Below, in pieces: positions 7,761-15,868 of a stretch of 64,000 nt of DNA. Position numbers and translations under genes: made by a program. The DNA is taken from assembly GCF_010731575.1 (NCBI RefSeq), contig NZ_AP022617.1, positions 4,774,001 through 4,838,000 of the forward strand. Direction: 5' to 3'. The DNA comes from Mycolicibacterium monacense (GTDB lineage: Bacteria; Actinomycetota; Actinomycetes; Mycobacteriales; Mycobacteriaceae). Within the stretch, counting starts at the first letter, position 1; each line of letters begins with the position of its first letter. The notes below the pieces were generated by a model, which was given only the letters and a program-made list of their open reading frames with translations, was not told the DNA's origin and made no database searches.

Positions 7761-9527
7761 TCAGAACCAGGTGGGACGCATCTCCAGCGTGGTCCGGTCC
7801 AGGCTGTCGAGCAGGTCGAGCTGGGGTCCGACCTTCGGCAGCTCGTACCGGTAGAAGAACCGCGCCGCCTGCCGTTTGCCGTCGTAGAAGTCACCGGTCC
7901 GGCCCTCGGCGGCGAGGAACTGCTCGAGCCACATCCAGGCGATCACCACGTGCCCGAACGCCTCGAGGTAGACGACGCTGTTGGCCATCGCCGCCTCGAT
8001 GTCGCCGGAGCCGAACATCGCGGTGGTGACGGCGACCAGCCGCTGCCACCGCGCGTCGAGTTCCTCCGCCAATGACGCTGCCTCACCACCGCATTCACCC
8101 GCGGCGGCCACCGTCGCCGCCAGCGCCCCGCCCACCGCGCGCAGGCTTGCGCCACCGCGCTGGGTGACCTTGCGGCCGAGCAGATCCACGCTCTGGATGC
8201 CGTGGGTCCCCTCGTGGATCGGGTTGAGGCGGTTGTCGCGGTAGTGCTGTTCGACGTCGTATTCGCGGGTGTAGCCGTAGCCGCCGTGGACCTGGATCGC
8301 CAGGCTGTTGGCCTCCAGACACCACTGCGACGGCCAACTCTTGGCGACGGGCGTGAGGATGTCGAGCAGATCCTGGTTGTCGCCGAGGTCGACCAGCCGC
8401 GCACAGTACAGCGCGAGTGCCAGCGCGCCCTCGACATAGGACTTCTGCGCCAACAACATTCGCTTCACGTCGGCGTGTTCGATGATCGGCACCTGCGGTG
8501 TGGCCGGGTCCTTGGCGGTGACCGGCCTGCCCTGCGGGCGTTCGCGGGCGTATTTCACCGACTTCAGGTAGCCGGTGTAGCCGAGCGCGACCGCGCCCAT
8601 GCCGACACCCAGGCGTGCCTCGTTCATCATCCGGAACATGTAGGTGATGCCGCGGTGCGGTTCGCCGACCAGATAGCCGACCGCGCCGGGCTCGCCGCCC
8701 GGGTTGAAGACCCCCTCGCCGAAGTTGAGGACGGTGTTGGTGATGCCGCGCTGGCCCATCTTGTGGTTCAGCCCGGCCAGCACCACGTCGTTGCGCTCAC
8801 CCACCGAACCATCCTCGGCGACAAGGTATTTCGGCACGACGAACAGCGAGATGCCCTTGGTGCCCGGCGGGCCGCCGGGAATCTTCGCCAGCACCAGGTT
8901 GACGATGTTCTCGGTGATCTCGTGCTCGGCGCCGGAGATCCACATCTTCGACCCGAACAGCCGGTAGGTGCCGTCGTCCCGCGGTTCGGCGCGGGTGGTG
9001 ATATCCGCCAGAGACGATCCGGCCTGCGTCTCGGACAGCGCCATCGTGCCGGAGAACCGCCCGGCCAGCATCGGCCTGACGAACCTGTCGATCTGCTCGG
9101 CCGTTCCGAACTCGGCCAGCAGATTCGCGTTCGCGATCGTGAGCATCAGGTAGCCCGACGTGGCGAGGTTCGCCGCCGAGATCCACGCGAACGCGGCCTG
9201 GGCGACCGTCGCGGGCAGCTGCGCGCCGCCGAGTTCGGCGTCCATCCCCATCGCCAGCAGGTCCGCCGCGGCGAACGCCTCCCAGGCCTCTTTGACCTCG
9301 GGGATCACTGTCACCTTCTCGCCGTCGAAGGTCGGTTCGTGGGCGTCGCTCTTCTTGTTGTGGGGGGCGAAGTACCGTTCGGCGAGCTGTTCACACAGGT
9401 CGAGCACGCCGGTGAACGTGTCGTGCGAATGGTCGGCGAATCGTGGCCGCTGTGTCAGCTCGTCGACCCGGAGCCACTCGAAGAGCAGGAAGTCCAGGTC
9501 GCGGCGCGACAGCAGCGTCGATTTCAT
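7761..9527 (-). CDS. Acyl-CoA dehydrogenase, long DmdC/FadE5-like subfamily
   Basis: A 588-residue acyl-CoA dehydrogenase, longer than the common 380-400 residue type. Visible are the substrate/FAD motif ALSETQAGSSL, the FAD contact stretch KMWISGAEHEI, the late EGTHGIQSVDLLGRK motif with the putative catalytic Glu, and an extra C-terminal helical domain typical of the DmdC-like group. It oxidises an acyl-CoA to the enoyl-CoA with FAD; the chain length cannot be told from sequence. It overlaps the upstream SDR gene by 4 bp, so it is translationally coupled in a TetR-SDR-dehydrogenase operon. Confidence 0.87.
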   Translation of the reverse strand: MKSTLLSRRDLDFLLFEWLRVDELTQRPRFADHSHDTFTGVLDLCEQLAERYFAPHNKKSDAHEPTFDGEKVTVIPEVKEAWEAFAAADLLAMGMDAELGGAQLPATVAQAAFAWISAANLATSGYLMLTIANANLLAEFGTAEQIDRFVRPMLAGRFSGTMALSETQAGSSLADITTRAEPRDDGTYRLFGSKMWISGAEHEITENIVNLVLAKIPGGPPGTKGISLFVVPKYLVAEDGSVGERNDVVLAGLNHKMGQRGITNTVLNFGEGVFNPGGEPGAVGYLVGEPHRGITYMFRMMNEARLGVGMGAVALGYTGYLKSVKYARERPQGRPVTAKDPATPQVPIIEHADVKRMLLAQKSYVEGALALALYCARLVDLGDNQDLLDILTPVAKSWPSQWCLEANSLAIQVHGGYGYTREYDVEQHYRDNRLNPIHEGTHGIQSVDLLGRKVTQRGGASLRAVGGALAATVAAAGECGGEAASLAEELDARWQRLVAVTTAMFGSGDIEAAMANSVVYLEAFGHVVIAWMWLEQFLAAEGRTGDFYDGKRQAARFFYRYELPKVGPQLDLLDSLDRTTLEMRPTWF

Positions 9528-10297
9528 CGGATCGTGCTGACGCCGCCGTCGACGGGGATGATCGCGCCGGTGATGTAGGCGCTGGCATGGCTGGCCAGGA
9601 ACACCGCGATCCCGGCCATGTTGTCGGGCGCACCGACGCGGCCGAGCGGCAGCGCCGCGCCGACGGCCTCCTCACCGGCGGCGAGCAGCACCTTGGTCAT
9701 CCGCGACGGAAACAGGCCGGGCGCGATCGCGTTGACGAGGATCTTCGGCGCCAGTTCGGTCGCCAGGTGTTTGGTCAGCATGTGCACGGCGGCCTTGCTC
9801 GCCGAGTAGGAGAAGTTGTTGCGGCCCTTCTCCGGCGTGTGGAAGCCGTCGACGCTGCCGGTGTTGACCACCCGGGCCGGATCCTGTTCCGTCGCAGCGG
9901 CTTCGAGCAACGGCACCAGGGCGCGGGTGAGTAGGAAGACACCCTTGACGTTGACGTCGAAGACGCGGTCGAACCCGGACTCGGGGAACTCCGCGAAGGG
10001 CGCACCCCAGTTCGCGCCGGCGTTGTTGAACAGCGCGTGCACCCGGTCCTCGCGGGCGGCGAGCGCATCGGACAGCGTCTGCACACCCTCGGCGGTCCCG
10101 AGATCGGCGGGTACGGCCTCGACCCGGCCCAGCGGCGACAGTTCGTCCACCGCCGCGGCGAGTTCGGCCTCCTTGCGGCTGGACAGGTAGACCGACGCCC
10201 CCGCCTGCAACAGCCCGCGGGCGATCATCACGCCGATCCCGCGGCCGCCCCCGGTGACCACGGCGACCTTGCCGTCGAGTGAGAACAGGTCAGTCAC
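9524..10297 (-). CDS. Short-chain dehydrogenase/reductase (SDR)
   Basis: A 257-residue classical SDR. The dinucleotide-binding motif TGGGRGIG is near residue 15, the NNAGAN motif near 90, and the active-site YSASK (Tyr-x-x-x-Lys) near 160, so it should be an active NAD(P)-dependent oxidoreductase. The start is a GTG that overlaps the end of the upstream tetR gene by 8 bp, and its stop overlaps the dehydrogenase start by 4 bp. The three-gene arrangement suggests a beta-oxidation-like step under control of the first gene; the substrate is not known. Confidence 0.87.
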   Translation of the reverse strand: MTDLFSLDGKVAVVTGGGRGIGVMIARGLLQAGASVYLSSRKEAELAAAVDELSPLGRVEAVPADLGTAEGVQTLSDALAAREDRVHALFNNAGANWGAPFAEFPESGFDRVFDVNVKGVFLLTRALVPLLEAAATEQDPARVVNTGSVDGFHTPEKGRNNFSYSASKAAVHMLTKHLATELAPKILVNAIAPGLFPSRMTKVLLAAGEEAVGAALPLGRVGAPDNMAGIAVFLASHASAYITGAIIPVDGGVSTIR

Positions 10298-10949
10298 TGC
10301 CTACTCCCGTCCGGACGTCCACGCCCAGCGGTGACTCGGTGCGCACCGCCTCGTCGCGGATCAGCCCGCGCAGCAGTGCGGTGCTGAACTCCTCGGCGAT
10401 CTCCTGTGCGGTGCGCCGGCCCTGGGGCCGCAGCCAGCGGTAGGCGCCCAGCGTCATCCCGATGTAGCCGAGCGCCAGCACGTGCGAATCGCAGTCGTAG
10501 AACTCGCCGCTGGCGATGCCCCGGTCGATCACGTCACGCACGTGCTCGTAGACCTGGGTCTCCTTCTCGCGGATGTACTCGACCTGCTCCTCGGTGAACC
10601 ACTCGCCGATGTAGGGGCCCTCCTGGAAGTACACGGCGGCGCGCTCGATGTCGTTGGCGATGCCGACGAGCAACCGGCGGGTGAAGTGGTAGATCGTCTC
10701 GCGGGCCGACGCCGTCGGATCGTCGTGCAGTGCGTCGACGGTGAAGTCGGCGGCGCCTTTGTAGATGTCGTAGAGGATGAGCGACTTGCTCGCGTAGTAG
10801 TGGTACACCGTGGCCTTGTTCAGGCCGACGGCGTCGGCGACGTCATCCATCCGGGTGCCGTGGTAGCCGCGGGCGGCGAACAGCTTGGTGGCGACCCTCA
10901 GCAGCTCATCGCGCCGCGTCGAGCCGTTCGGCGAGGCTTCGGCAGACAT
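10290..10949 (-). CDS. TetR-family regulator (KstR2-like C-terminal domain)
   Basis: A 219-residue TetR regulator. The N-terminal helix-turn-helix (about residues 14-60) includes KLFAARGYHGTRMDDVADAVG and NKATVYHYYASKS in succession; the C-terminal domain resembles the TetR_C_33 type found in lipid-catabolism regulators. It is first in an operon with an SDR and an acyl-CoA dehydrogenase, and probably represses that operon in response to an acyl-CoA or related metabolite. An imperfect palindrome 43 bp upstream of its start is a candidate operator. Confidence 0.88.
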   Translation of the reverse strand: MSAEASPNGSTRRDELLRVATKLFAARGYHGTRMDDVADAVGLNKATVYHYYASKSLILYDIYKGAADFTVDALHDDPTASARETIYHFTRRLLVGIANDIERAAVYFQEGPYIGEWFTEEQVEYIREKETQVYEHVRDVIDRGIASGEFYDCDSHVLALGYIGMTLGAYRWLRPQGRRTAQEIAEEFSTALLRGLIRDEAVRTESPLGVDVRTGVGSD

Positions 10950-10991
10950 GGCGACTCACTATCGACGGGCCCGCGGTACGGGCGTCTATCA

Positions 10992-11009
10992 ACTGGCTGG
11001 TCGGTCAGT
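10992..11009. promoter_or_regulatory. Imperfect palindrome, candidate TetR operator
   Basis: ACTGGCTGGTCGGTCAGT is an 18-bp imperfect inverted repeat with perfect outer arms ACTG/CAGT. It lies in the gap between the minus-strand tetR gene (start 10949) and the plus-strand miniprotein gene (start 11098). Its position and its GGTCGGTCAGT-type half-site resemble operators of TetR lipid regulators. Autoregulation is an inference. Confidence 0.4.
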
Positions 11010-11097
11010 CTATGGCAATGCCACCGACCCCTGTCCACGTCCGCCACCCTGCGTCTAGACTGCCAACAAACGGCCGCGTCGCACCCGGAGGTACCAA

Positions 11098-11226
11098 ATG
11101 GACCCGAATCCCGATTACGACGCGAGCGACGAGATCGAGTACTTCTTCAACTACTTCTTCTGGGGATTGCGCGGGGTCTCCGGCCCGGGCGGCGGCTACC
11201 CGCCGCCGGCCTATCCGCCGGTCTAG
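11098..11226 (+). CDS. 42-residue acidic/aromatic miniprotein with proline-rich tail
   Basis: A short gene with a strong Shine-Dalgarno sequence (GGAGG, 11087-11091, about 6 nt before ATG). The product starts MDPNPDYDASDEIEYFFNY, continues with FFWGLRG, and ends in a Gly/Pro/Tyr tail (GGGYPPPAYPPV). The dense aromatic middle (FFNYFFWG) could sit at a membrane surface or bind a partner. I do not recognise a function. It is preceded by a 148-bp gap with the candidate TetR operator and followed at once by the 26-bp tandem repeat. The good ribosome-binding site and non-random composition support it as real. Confidence 0.6.
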   Translation: MDPNPDYDASDEIEYFFNYFFWGLRGVSGPGGGYPPPAYPPV

Positions 11227-11233
11227 AACTCAG

Positions 11234-11337
11234 GCCGCTCCAGCTTGATTCGCGGCTACGCCGCTCCGGCTTGATTCGCGGCTACGCCGCTCCGGCTTGA
11301 TTCGCGGCTACGCCGCTCCCGCCTGATTCGCGGCTAC
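11234..11337. repeat. 26-bp tandem repeat, four copies, each with a hairpin
   Basis: Four consecutive 26-bp units start at 11234, 11260, 11286 and 11312 and open with GCCGCTCC; a partial fifth begins at 11338. Each unit contains GATTCGCGGCTAC, and across unit borders GCGGC-TAC-GCCGC forms a 5-bp stem with a 3-nt loop. The units differ at only one or two bases. The array fills the space between the miniprotein stop and the ABC ATPase gene, and its last copy supplies the ATPase stop codon (CTA, 11334-11336). The period is not a multiple of 3, so it is not coding. It may act as a bidirectional terminator or variable-number locus. Confidence 0.9.
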
Positions 11338-12113
11338 GCCGCGGCTGCCTTGACCGCGCGGCCCACTTCCGCCCGCAGTTCCGTGTACTCCGGCGAACGC
11401 CGCAGCTCGTCGGGGTCGACATTCGTACGCGGCAGATCCACCGGCAGGTCGAGCGCCACCTGACCCGGCCTGCGGGTGAGCACCACGATGCGCGATCCGA
11501 GGAAGGCCGCCTCGTCCGCGCTGTGCGTGACGAACACCGTGGTGCGCCCCGATTCGGCGCTGACCTGACGCACGTCCTCCTGCAATCGTTCGCGCGTCAG
11601 CGCGTCGAGCGCGGCGAACGGTTCGTCGAGCAGGAACAGCGGCGTCTCGGCCGCCAACGCCCGCGCGATCGCGACCCGCTGCTGCTGACCGCCGCTGATC
11701 TCCCAGATACGCCGGTCGGCGGTGCCCTCCAGACCCACCCGGGCCAGCAGTTGCTCGCGCCGTTCGGCCCGCCGCTCACGGGGCACCCGCGCGTACTTCA
11801 GCGCGAGGTCGACGTTTCCACCGACGGTTCGCCACGGGAAGAGCCGGGGCTGCTGGAACACCACCCCCGCAGTCACACCCGGGGTGGGCGGGGCGCCGGC
11901 CACCGCTATCGTTCCCTCGGTGGGCGCCTCGAAGCCGGCGAGCAGTCGCAGCAGCGTGCTCTTACCGCACCCCGAGGCGCCGACCAGCACCAGGAACGCC
12001 CCGGGTTCGACGGTCAGGTCGACGGGCCCGACCGCGGTGACCTCCTGACCGCCGCGGCCGTACCGGTGGGAGACACCGCGCAGCCGGATGGCCCCGTCAC
12101 TGGGTGATGGCAC
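11334..12113 (-). CDS. ABC importer ATPase, taurine/sulfonate/nitrate type
   Basis: A 259-residue ABC ATPase with Walker A GASGCGKST, Q-loop region VFQQPRLFPW, signature SGGQQQRVAIARAL, Walker B LFLLDEPFAALD and switch His in VFVTHSADEA. The motif set and length fit the SsuB/TauB family, which energises import of sulfonates, taurine or nitrate-like compounds. I chose the GTG at 12113 because AAGGG lies about 8 nt upstream; an ATG at 12140 would extend it by 9 residues. It overlaps the binding-protein gene, indicating translational coupling. The C terminus runs into the 26-bp repeat. Confidence 0.88.
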   Translation of the reverse strand: MPSPSDGAIRLRGVSHRYGRGGQEVTAVGPVDLTVEPGAFLVLVGASGCGKSTLLRLLAGFEAPTEGTIAVAGAPPTPGVTAGVVFQQPRLFPWRTVGGNVDLALKYARVPRERRAERREQLLARVGLEGTADRRIWEISGGQQQRVAIARALAAETPLFLLDEPFAALDALTRERLQEDVRQVSAESGRTTVFVTHSADEAAFLGSRIVVLTRRPGQVALDLPVDLPRTNVDPDELRRSPEYTELRAEVGRAVKAAAA

Positions 12114-13122
12114 CGGGTAGACCCTTGGTGTAGATCGCATCCTGGAAGGTCTTCAACGGTGCGGCGGCCGGGATCTGCTTCTGCTCGGCGAGGAACTGCG
12201 ACGCGCTCTCCAGGTTGACCGCGATGTTGCCCGGCGCACCCTCGGAGCCCAGCCACTCCGGCGAGGCCACTTCCGCGGGTGTCAGGTACACGCCCTGGGT
12301 GAGCTGTCCGGCGACCTCCTCGGGCGTCAACCCGATTTCGGCGGCGATGGCCTTGGCGGCGGCGTCGGGGTCGTCCTTGATGACGGTCAGTGCGCGGGCC
12401 TCCTGCTGACGCCAGATGTCGACCACGTCCGGATGGGCTTCGGCGAACTCGTCGGCCACCACGGCCAGGTCGAGCGTGGGCTTACCGTCGCGGGCCAGCT
12501 GTCGGCTGGTGATCAGGTCCTTGCCGTTGCGGCGAAGCTGATCCAGGGTCGGCAACCACGAGTACCCGGCGTCGATGTCACCGCGGTCGAACGCCGCCAG
12601 GATGGCCTGCGGCTGCAGGTCCACGAGCTGAACATCGTTGGGCGACAACCCGTTCTGGTCCAGCGCGGCGAGCAGGCTGTAGTGCGCGGTCGAGGCGAAC
12701 GGCGTGCCGACGCGCTTACCCCGCAGATCGGCGATCGTGTTGACGCCGCTTCCGTTGCGCGCCACCAACGCCTCGTTGTCGCCTGCGACGTCGAGCACGA
12801 ACGCCACCTTGTACGGGATGTTCAGCGGGGCCGACAGGCCACGGGCCACGGGGCTCGAACCCAGCGCGCCGAAATCGACCTCCTTGGCGATGAACGCGGT
12901 GTTGACGTCGGCGCCGGAGTCGAACTTCGTCCACTTGATGTTGTAGTCCGGCAGCGCATCCTCGAGCCAGCGGTTGTTCTTCACGATCAGGTCGCCGCTC
13001 GGGAAGCTCTGGTAGGCAATGCGAATCGTCTGCTTCCCGGCATCCTGACCGGACGTGTCGACCGAGCAGCCGGCCACCGCCAGCATCGTGACCGCCACGG
13101 CGGCAAGGGCTTTGAGTCTCAT
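12097..13122 (-). CDS. ABC importer substrate-binding lipoprotein, TauA-like
   Basis: A 341-residue periplasmic-type binding protein of the NMT1/TauA family. It begins with a lipoprotein signal (MRLKALAAVAVTMLAVAGC; lipobox LAVAGC, lipidated Cys19). The mature part shows the family pattern IRIAYQSFPSGDLIVKN and DFGALGSSPVARGL. It should capture an organosulfonate, taurine or similar small anion outside the membrane; the ligand is not determined by sequence. It lies between the permease (6 bp upstream) and ATPase genes, completing a one-of-each importer operon. Confidence 0.88.
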   Translation of the reverse strand: MRLKALAAVAVTMLAVAGCSVDTSGQDAGKQTIRIAYQSFPSGDLIVKNNRWLEDALPDYNIKWTKFDSGADVNTAFIAKEVDFGALGSSPVARGLSAPLNIPYKVAFVLDVAGDNEALVARNGSGVNTIADLRGKRVGTPFASTAHYSLLAALDQNGLSPNDVQLVDLQPQAILAAFDRGDIDAGYSWLPTLDQLRRNGKDLITSRQLARDGKPTLDLAVVADEFAEAHPDVVDIWRQQEARALTVIKDDPDAAAKAIAAEIGLTPEEVAGQLTQGVYLTPAEVASPEWLGSEGAPGNIAVNLESASQFLAEQKQIPAAAPLKTFQDAIYTKGLPGAITQ

Positions 13123-13128
13123 ATCTTT

Positions 13129-13989
13129 CTAGACCTTTCCAATCCAGGGGGTACTGCGACGTTCGATCGTGCGCAACAGACCATCGATGATCAGACCCGA
13201 GATGCCGATGGCGAAGATGCCGACCAGGACGACCGGGGTGTTGTTGTAGTTGCTGGCGTCCTTGACCAGGCCGCCGACGCCGGGCAGACCGTTGAACAGT
13301 TCCGCGGCGACCACCGACGAATAGGCCATCCCCACCGCGAGGCGGATGCCGGTGAACGTCTCGGGCAGCGCCGAGGGCACCACCACATCGCGGATGACCT
13401 CTCCGCGGGAGGCGCCCAGCGCGCGCGCCGCCTCGGTCAGGCCGACGGGCGCGGCCAGTACGGCGGCCGTCGTCGCCACCGCCGCCGGGGGCAGCGCCGC
13501 CAGGGCGAGCAGCGTGATCTTCGGCGCCTCGTCGATCCCCAGCCAGATCACCAACAGGAAGAAGTAGGCCAGCGGCGGCAGCGCCCGCAGGAACGTCAGC
13601 CACGGTTCGAGCACGCTGCGCACCCAGCTGACGGAGCCCATGACCAGCCCGAGCAGCACCCCGAGCGCCACACCGATGACGACACCGGCCAGCACCCGGC
13701 GCAGTGTCATGTAGAGGTGCTCGACCAGCAGGTACCCGGCGTAGCCGCGGGTGCCGTCGTGGGTGGTGGACACCTCGATGAACGCCCGAACCACCGTGCC
13801 CGGATACGGCACGAAGGTCTGGTTCCAGATACCGCTGGCGGCCGCGAGCTGCCAGAGCCCGGTGAACACCGCGACCGAGATGAGAGGCAGCGCGGCGCGG
13901 GTCAGGCGGCCCGCCCACTTGCCGCGCGGCGGCGCGACGGGTGAGTCGAGTTGCGACTCGTCCGGCGTGAGATCGACGAAGACCGACAC
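13129..13989 (-). CDS. ABC importer permease, TauC/SsuC-like
   Basis: A 286-residue BPD_transp_1 permease. About six membrane helices follow a short cytoplasmic N terminus. The EAA loop that contacts the ATPase is seen as EAARALGASRGEVIRDVVVP. It is first in the operon, followed by the binding protein and the ATPase. A single permease gene implies a homodimer. The most likely substrates are sulfonates or taurine by family, but nitrate or thiamine-precursor importers share the architecture. Confidence 0.87.
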   Translation of the reverse strand: MSVFVDLTPDESQLDSPVAPPRGKWAGRLTRAALPLISVAVFTGLWQLAAASGIWNQTFVPYPGTVVRAFIEVSTTHDGTRGYAGYLLVEHLYMTLRRVLAGVVIGVALGVLLGLVMGSVSWVRSVLEPWLTFLRALPPLAYFFLLVIWLGIDEAPKITLLALAALPPAAVATTAAVLAAPVGLTEAARALGASRGEVIRDVVVPSALPETFTGIRLAVGMAYSSVVAAELFNGLPGVGGLVKDASNYNNTPVVLVGIFAIGISGLIIDGLLRTIERRSTPWIGKV

Positions 13990-14123
13990 TGTGGCGACTT
14001 TCTGTGGCTGAAGAAGGTGAGCGAGAAGGCTTCAGCGACAGCAGTCGTCGGACAGCGCGGTGTTCACCGGGATATTGCTACCGGCACCGTCGCGATCGGC
14101 AAATGATTGCGATCCGCGTGAGT

Positions 14124-15731
14124 TTATTCGGGCTGGCTGCCGCGGGTGTCGAGGCGGCGCAACACCCGGTCGACGACCGTCGGATCCGTGCCCGATTCCG
14201 AACGCGCCTTGACGACGGCTTCGCGGGCGGCCGCGAGTATCTCGTCCTTGAGCGCGTTGAGCGTCATCGCGTGGTCGGTGTGCGCGTGGTGGGATTCGGC
14301 GTCGGGCGGGGCGAACCCGACCGACTGCCACATCCGCTCGGCGTTGTCGCGGGCGTGTTCGATGACCTCGGGGTCGGCTTCCTCGCGCGCGCGGATTTCG
14401 TCGAGGCGTTCGAAGCCGGCGTCGCGGGCCCGCCGGATCAGCGCCTGCACCGCGTCGTCCTCTTCGTGAGGAGAGGCGCGCACGCCGAGCCGCCGCACCA
14501 CGGTCGGCAACGTGAGGCCCTGCAGCAGCAGGGTGACGACGATGACGACGAACGCGTAGAACACCAGCCGTTCACGCTCGGGGAACTGGGGTGGCAGCGC
14601 GAGGACGGCGGCCAGTGTCACCACACCCCGCATCCCCGCCCATGACGAGACGGTCATCTCCCGCCAGCCGATCGGCTCGGCCACGTGCGCTTTGCGCCGG
14701 TGCATCCGTTCGTCGATGGTGGCGACCGGGAAGATCCACAGGAACCGCACGACGATCACCACCAGCGTGATGATCAGCCCCTGTTGGAGCAGTTCCCAGA
14801 AGGTCATGTCGATGCTGTCGGCGACTGCCCGCATCTGCAGCCCCACGAACGCGAATGCCGAACCGGTCAACAGCAGTTCGACGATCTCCCATGTCGTCCC
14901 GGTGGCCAGTCGGGTCTGCGACGACTGGGTGTCGCCGTAGCGACTCATCGCGAGGGCCACCGTGACCACCGCGAGCACGCCGCTGCCGTGGACGGCGTCC
15001 GCGGCGGCGTAGGCCGCGAACGGCACGACCAGGACCAGACCGCTGCCCGCCGGGTGCGCTGGCAGCTTGTTGATCAGCCAGCGGGTGGCGACGGCGATGG
15101 CAAGACCAACGAGGACACCGAGCACGACGGCGAGCCCGAGTGCCTCACCCGCGCCCCAGGCGGAGAACGCGCCGGTCATCGTGCCGGCGACGGCCACCTC
15201 GTAGAGCACCAGCGAGGTGGCGTCGTTGGACAGCCCCTCCCCCTCGAGAATCGTGCGCAGCCGTCGCGGGATGCCGAGCTTCTGGGCGACCGCGGTGGCG
15301 GCCACGGCGTCCGGTGGGGCGACGGCCGCGCCGAGGGTGATCGCCGCGATCAGCGGGACGGTCGGCACCAGGGCGTGCAGCGTCGCGCCGACCGCGACGG
15401 CGGTGACGCCGACCAACGCGACGGCCAGCAGCGCGATGGGGCGGCGATTGTCGAGGAACTCCCGCCAGGAGGTGCGCCGGGCGGCGGCGAACAGCAGCGG
15501 CGGCAGGACGAGCGGAAGGATCAGTTCGGGATTCGGCGACAGCACCGGGACGCCCGGGATGAACGCCAGCGCCAGCCCGAACGCCAGCATCACCGCCGGA
15601 TACGGCACGGAGAGGCGTTGCGCCGCGGGGGCGAGGACGACGGTGGCCGCCAACAGAGCCAGGCACAGGGTGAGAGCGGCCAAGGCGGGGTGATCCTTCC
15701 ATCGGTCAGAGGTGGGGTCAGACGTGTCCAT
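14124..15731 (-). CDS. Na+/H+ antiporter, CPA1 (NhaP) family
   Basis: A 535-residue membrane antiporter. About 12 helices span residues 15-415, including the ion-binding ND motif in EGLSNDATSLVLYE and the PPDAVAATA stretch conserved in CPA1 exchangers; a hydrophilic tail of about 110 residues follows (RRARDAGFERLDEIRAREEAD), with a short His-rich ESHHAHTDH patch. It exchanges Na+ (or K+) for protons to control pH and salt. ATG 15731 was preferred to an in-frame codon 27 bp further upstream. It is divergent from an SDR gene across an unusual AT-rich repeat region. Confidence 0.88.
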   Translation of the reverse strand: MDTSDPTSDRWKDHPALAALTLCLALLAATVVLAPAAQRLSVPYPAVMLAFGLALAFIPGVPVLSPNPELILPLVLPPLLFAAARRTSWREFLDNRRPIALLAVALVGVTAVAVGATLHALVPTVPLIAAITLGAAVAPPDAVAATAVAQKLGIPRRLRTILEGEGLSNDATSLVLYEVAVAGTMTGAFSAWGAGEALGLAVVLGVLVGLAIAVATRWLINKLPAHPAGSGLVLVVPFAAYAAADAVHGSGVLAVVTVALAMSRYGDTQSSQTRLATGTTWEIVELLLTGSAFAFVGLQMRAVADSIDMTFWELLQQGLIITLVVIVVRFLWIFPVATIDERMHRRKAHVAEPIGWREMTVSSWAGMRGVVTLAAVLALPPQFPERERLVFYAFVVIVVTLLLQGLTLPTVVRRLGVRASPHEEDDAVQALIRRARDAGFERLDEIRAREEADPEVIEHARDNAERMWQSVGFAPPDAESHHAHTDHAMTLNALKDEILAAAREAVVKARSESGTDPTVVDRVLRRLDTRGSQPE

Positions 15732-15784
15732 GTACCCGCTGACGGGCCGCCGCACCACCGCCGAGAAAACCGCAGCATAAGCTG

Positions 15785-15820
15785 CCTTACCGTTACCTTA
15801 TCTTTTCCTTAACTTCCTTA
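15785..15820. promoter_or_regulatory. Four CCTTA direct repeats with about 11-bp phasing
   Basis: CCTTA occurs at 15785, 15796, 15807 and 15816, giving spacings of 11, 11 and 9 bp, in an AT-rich stretch between the divergent antiporter and SDR genes. Direct repeats with about one helical turn of spacing are the typical binding pattern of OmpR/PhoB-family response regulators. The location suggests control of the antiporter, the SDR gene, or both. Function is inferred from spacing only. Confidence 0.5.
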
Positions 15821-15868
15821 ATCCGGGTGTACGGTGGCTGCATCGCTCGGTCGAGGAAGGAGCCAGAC

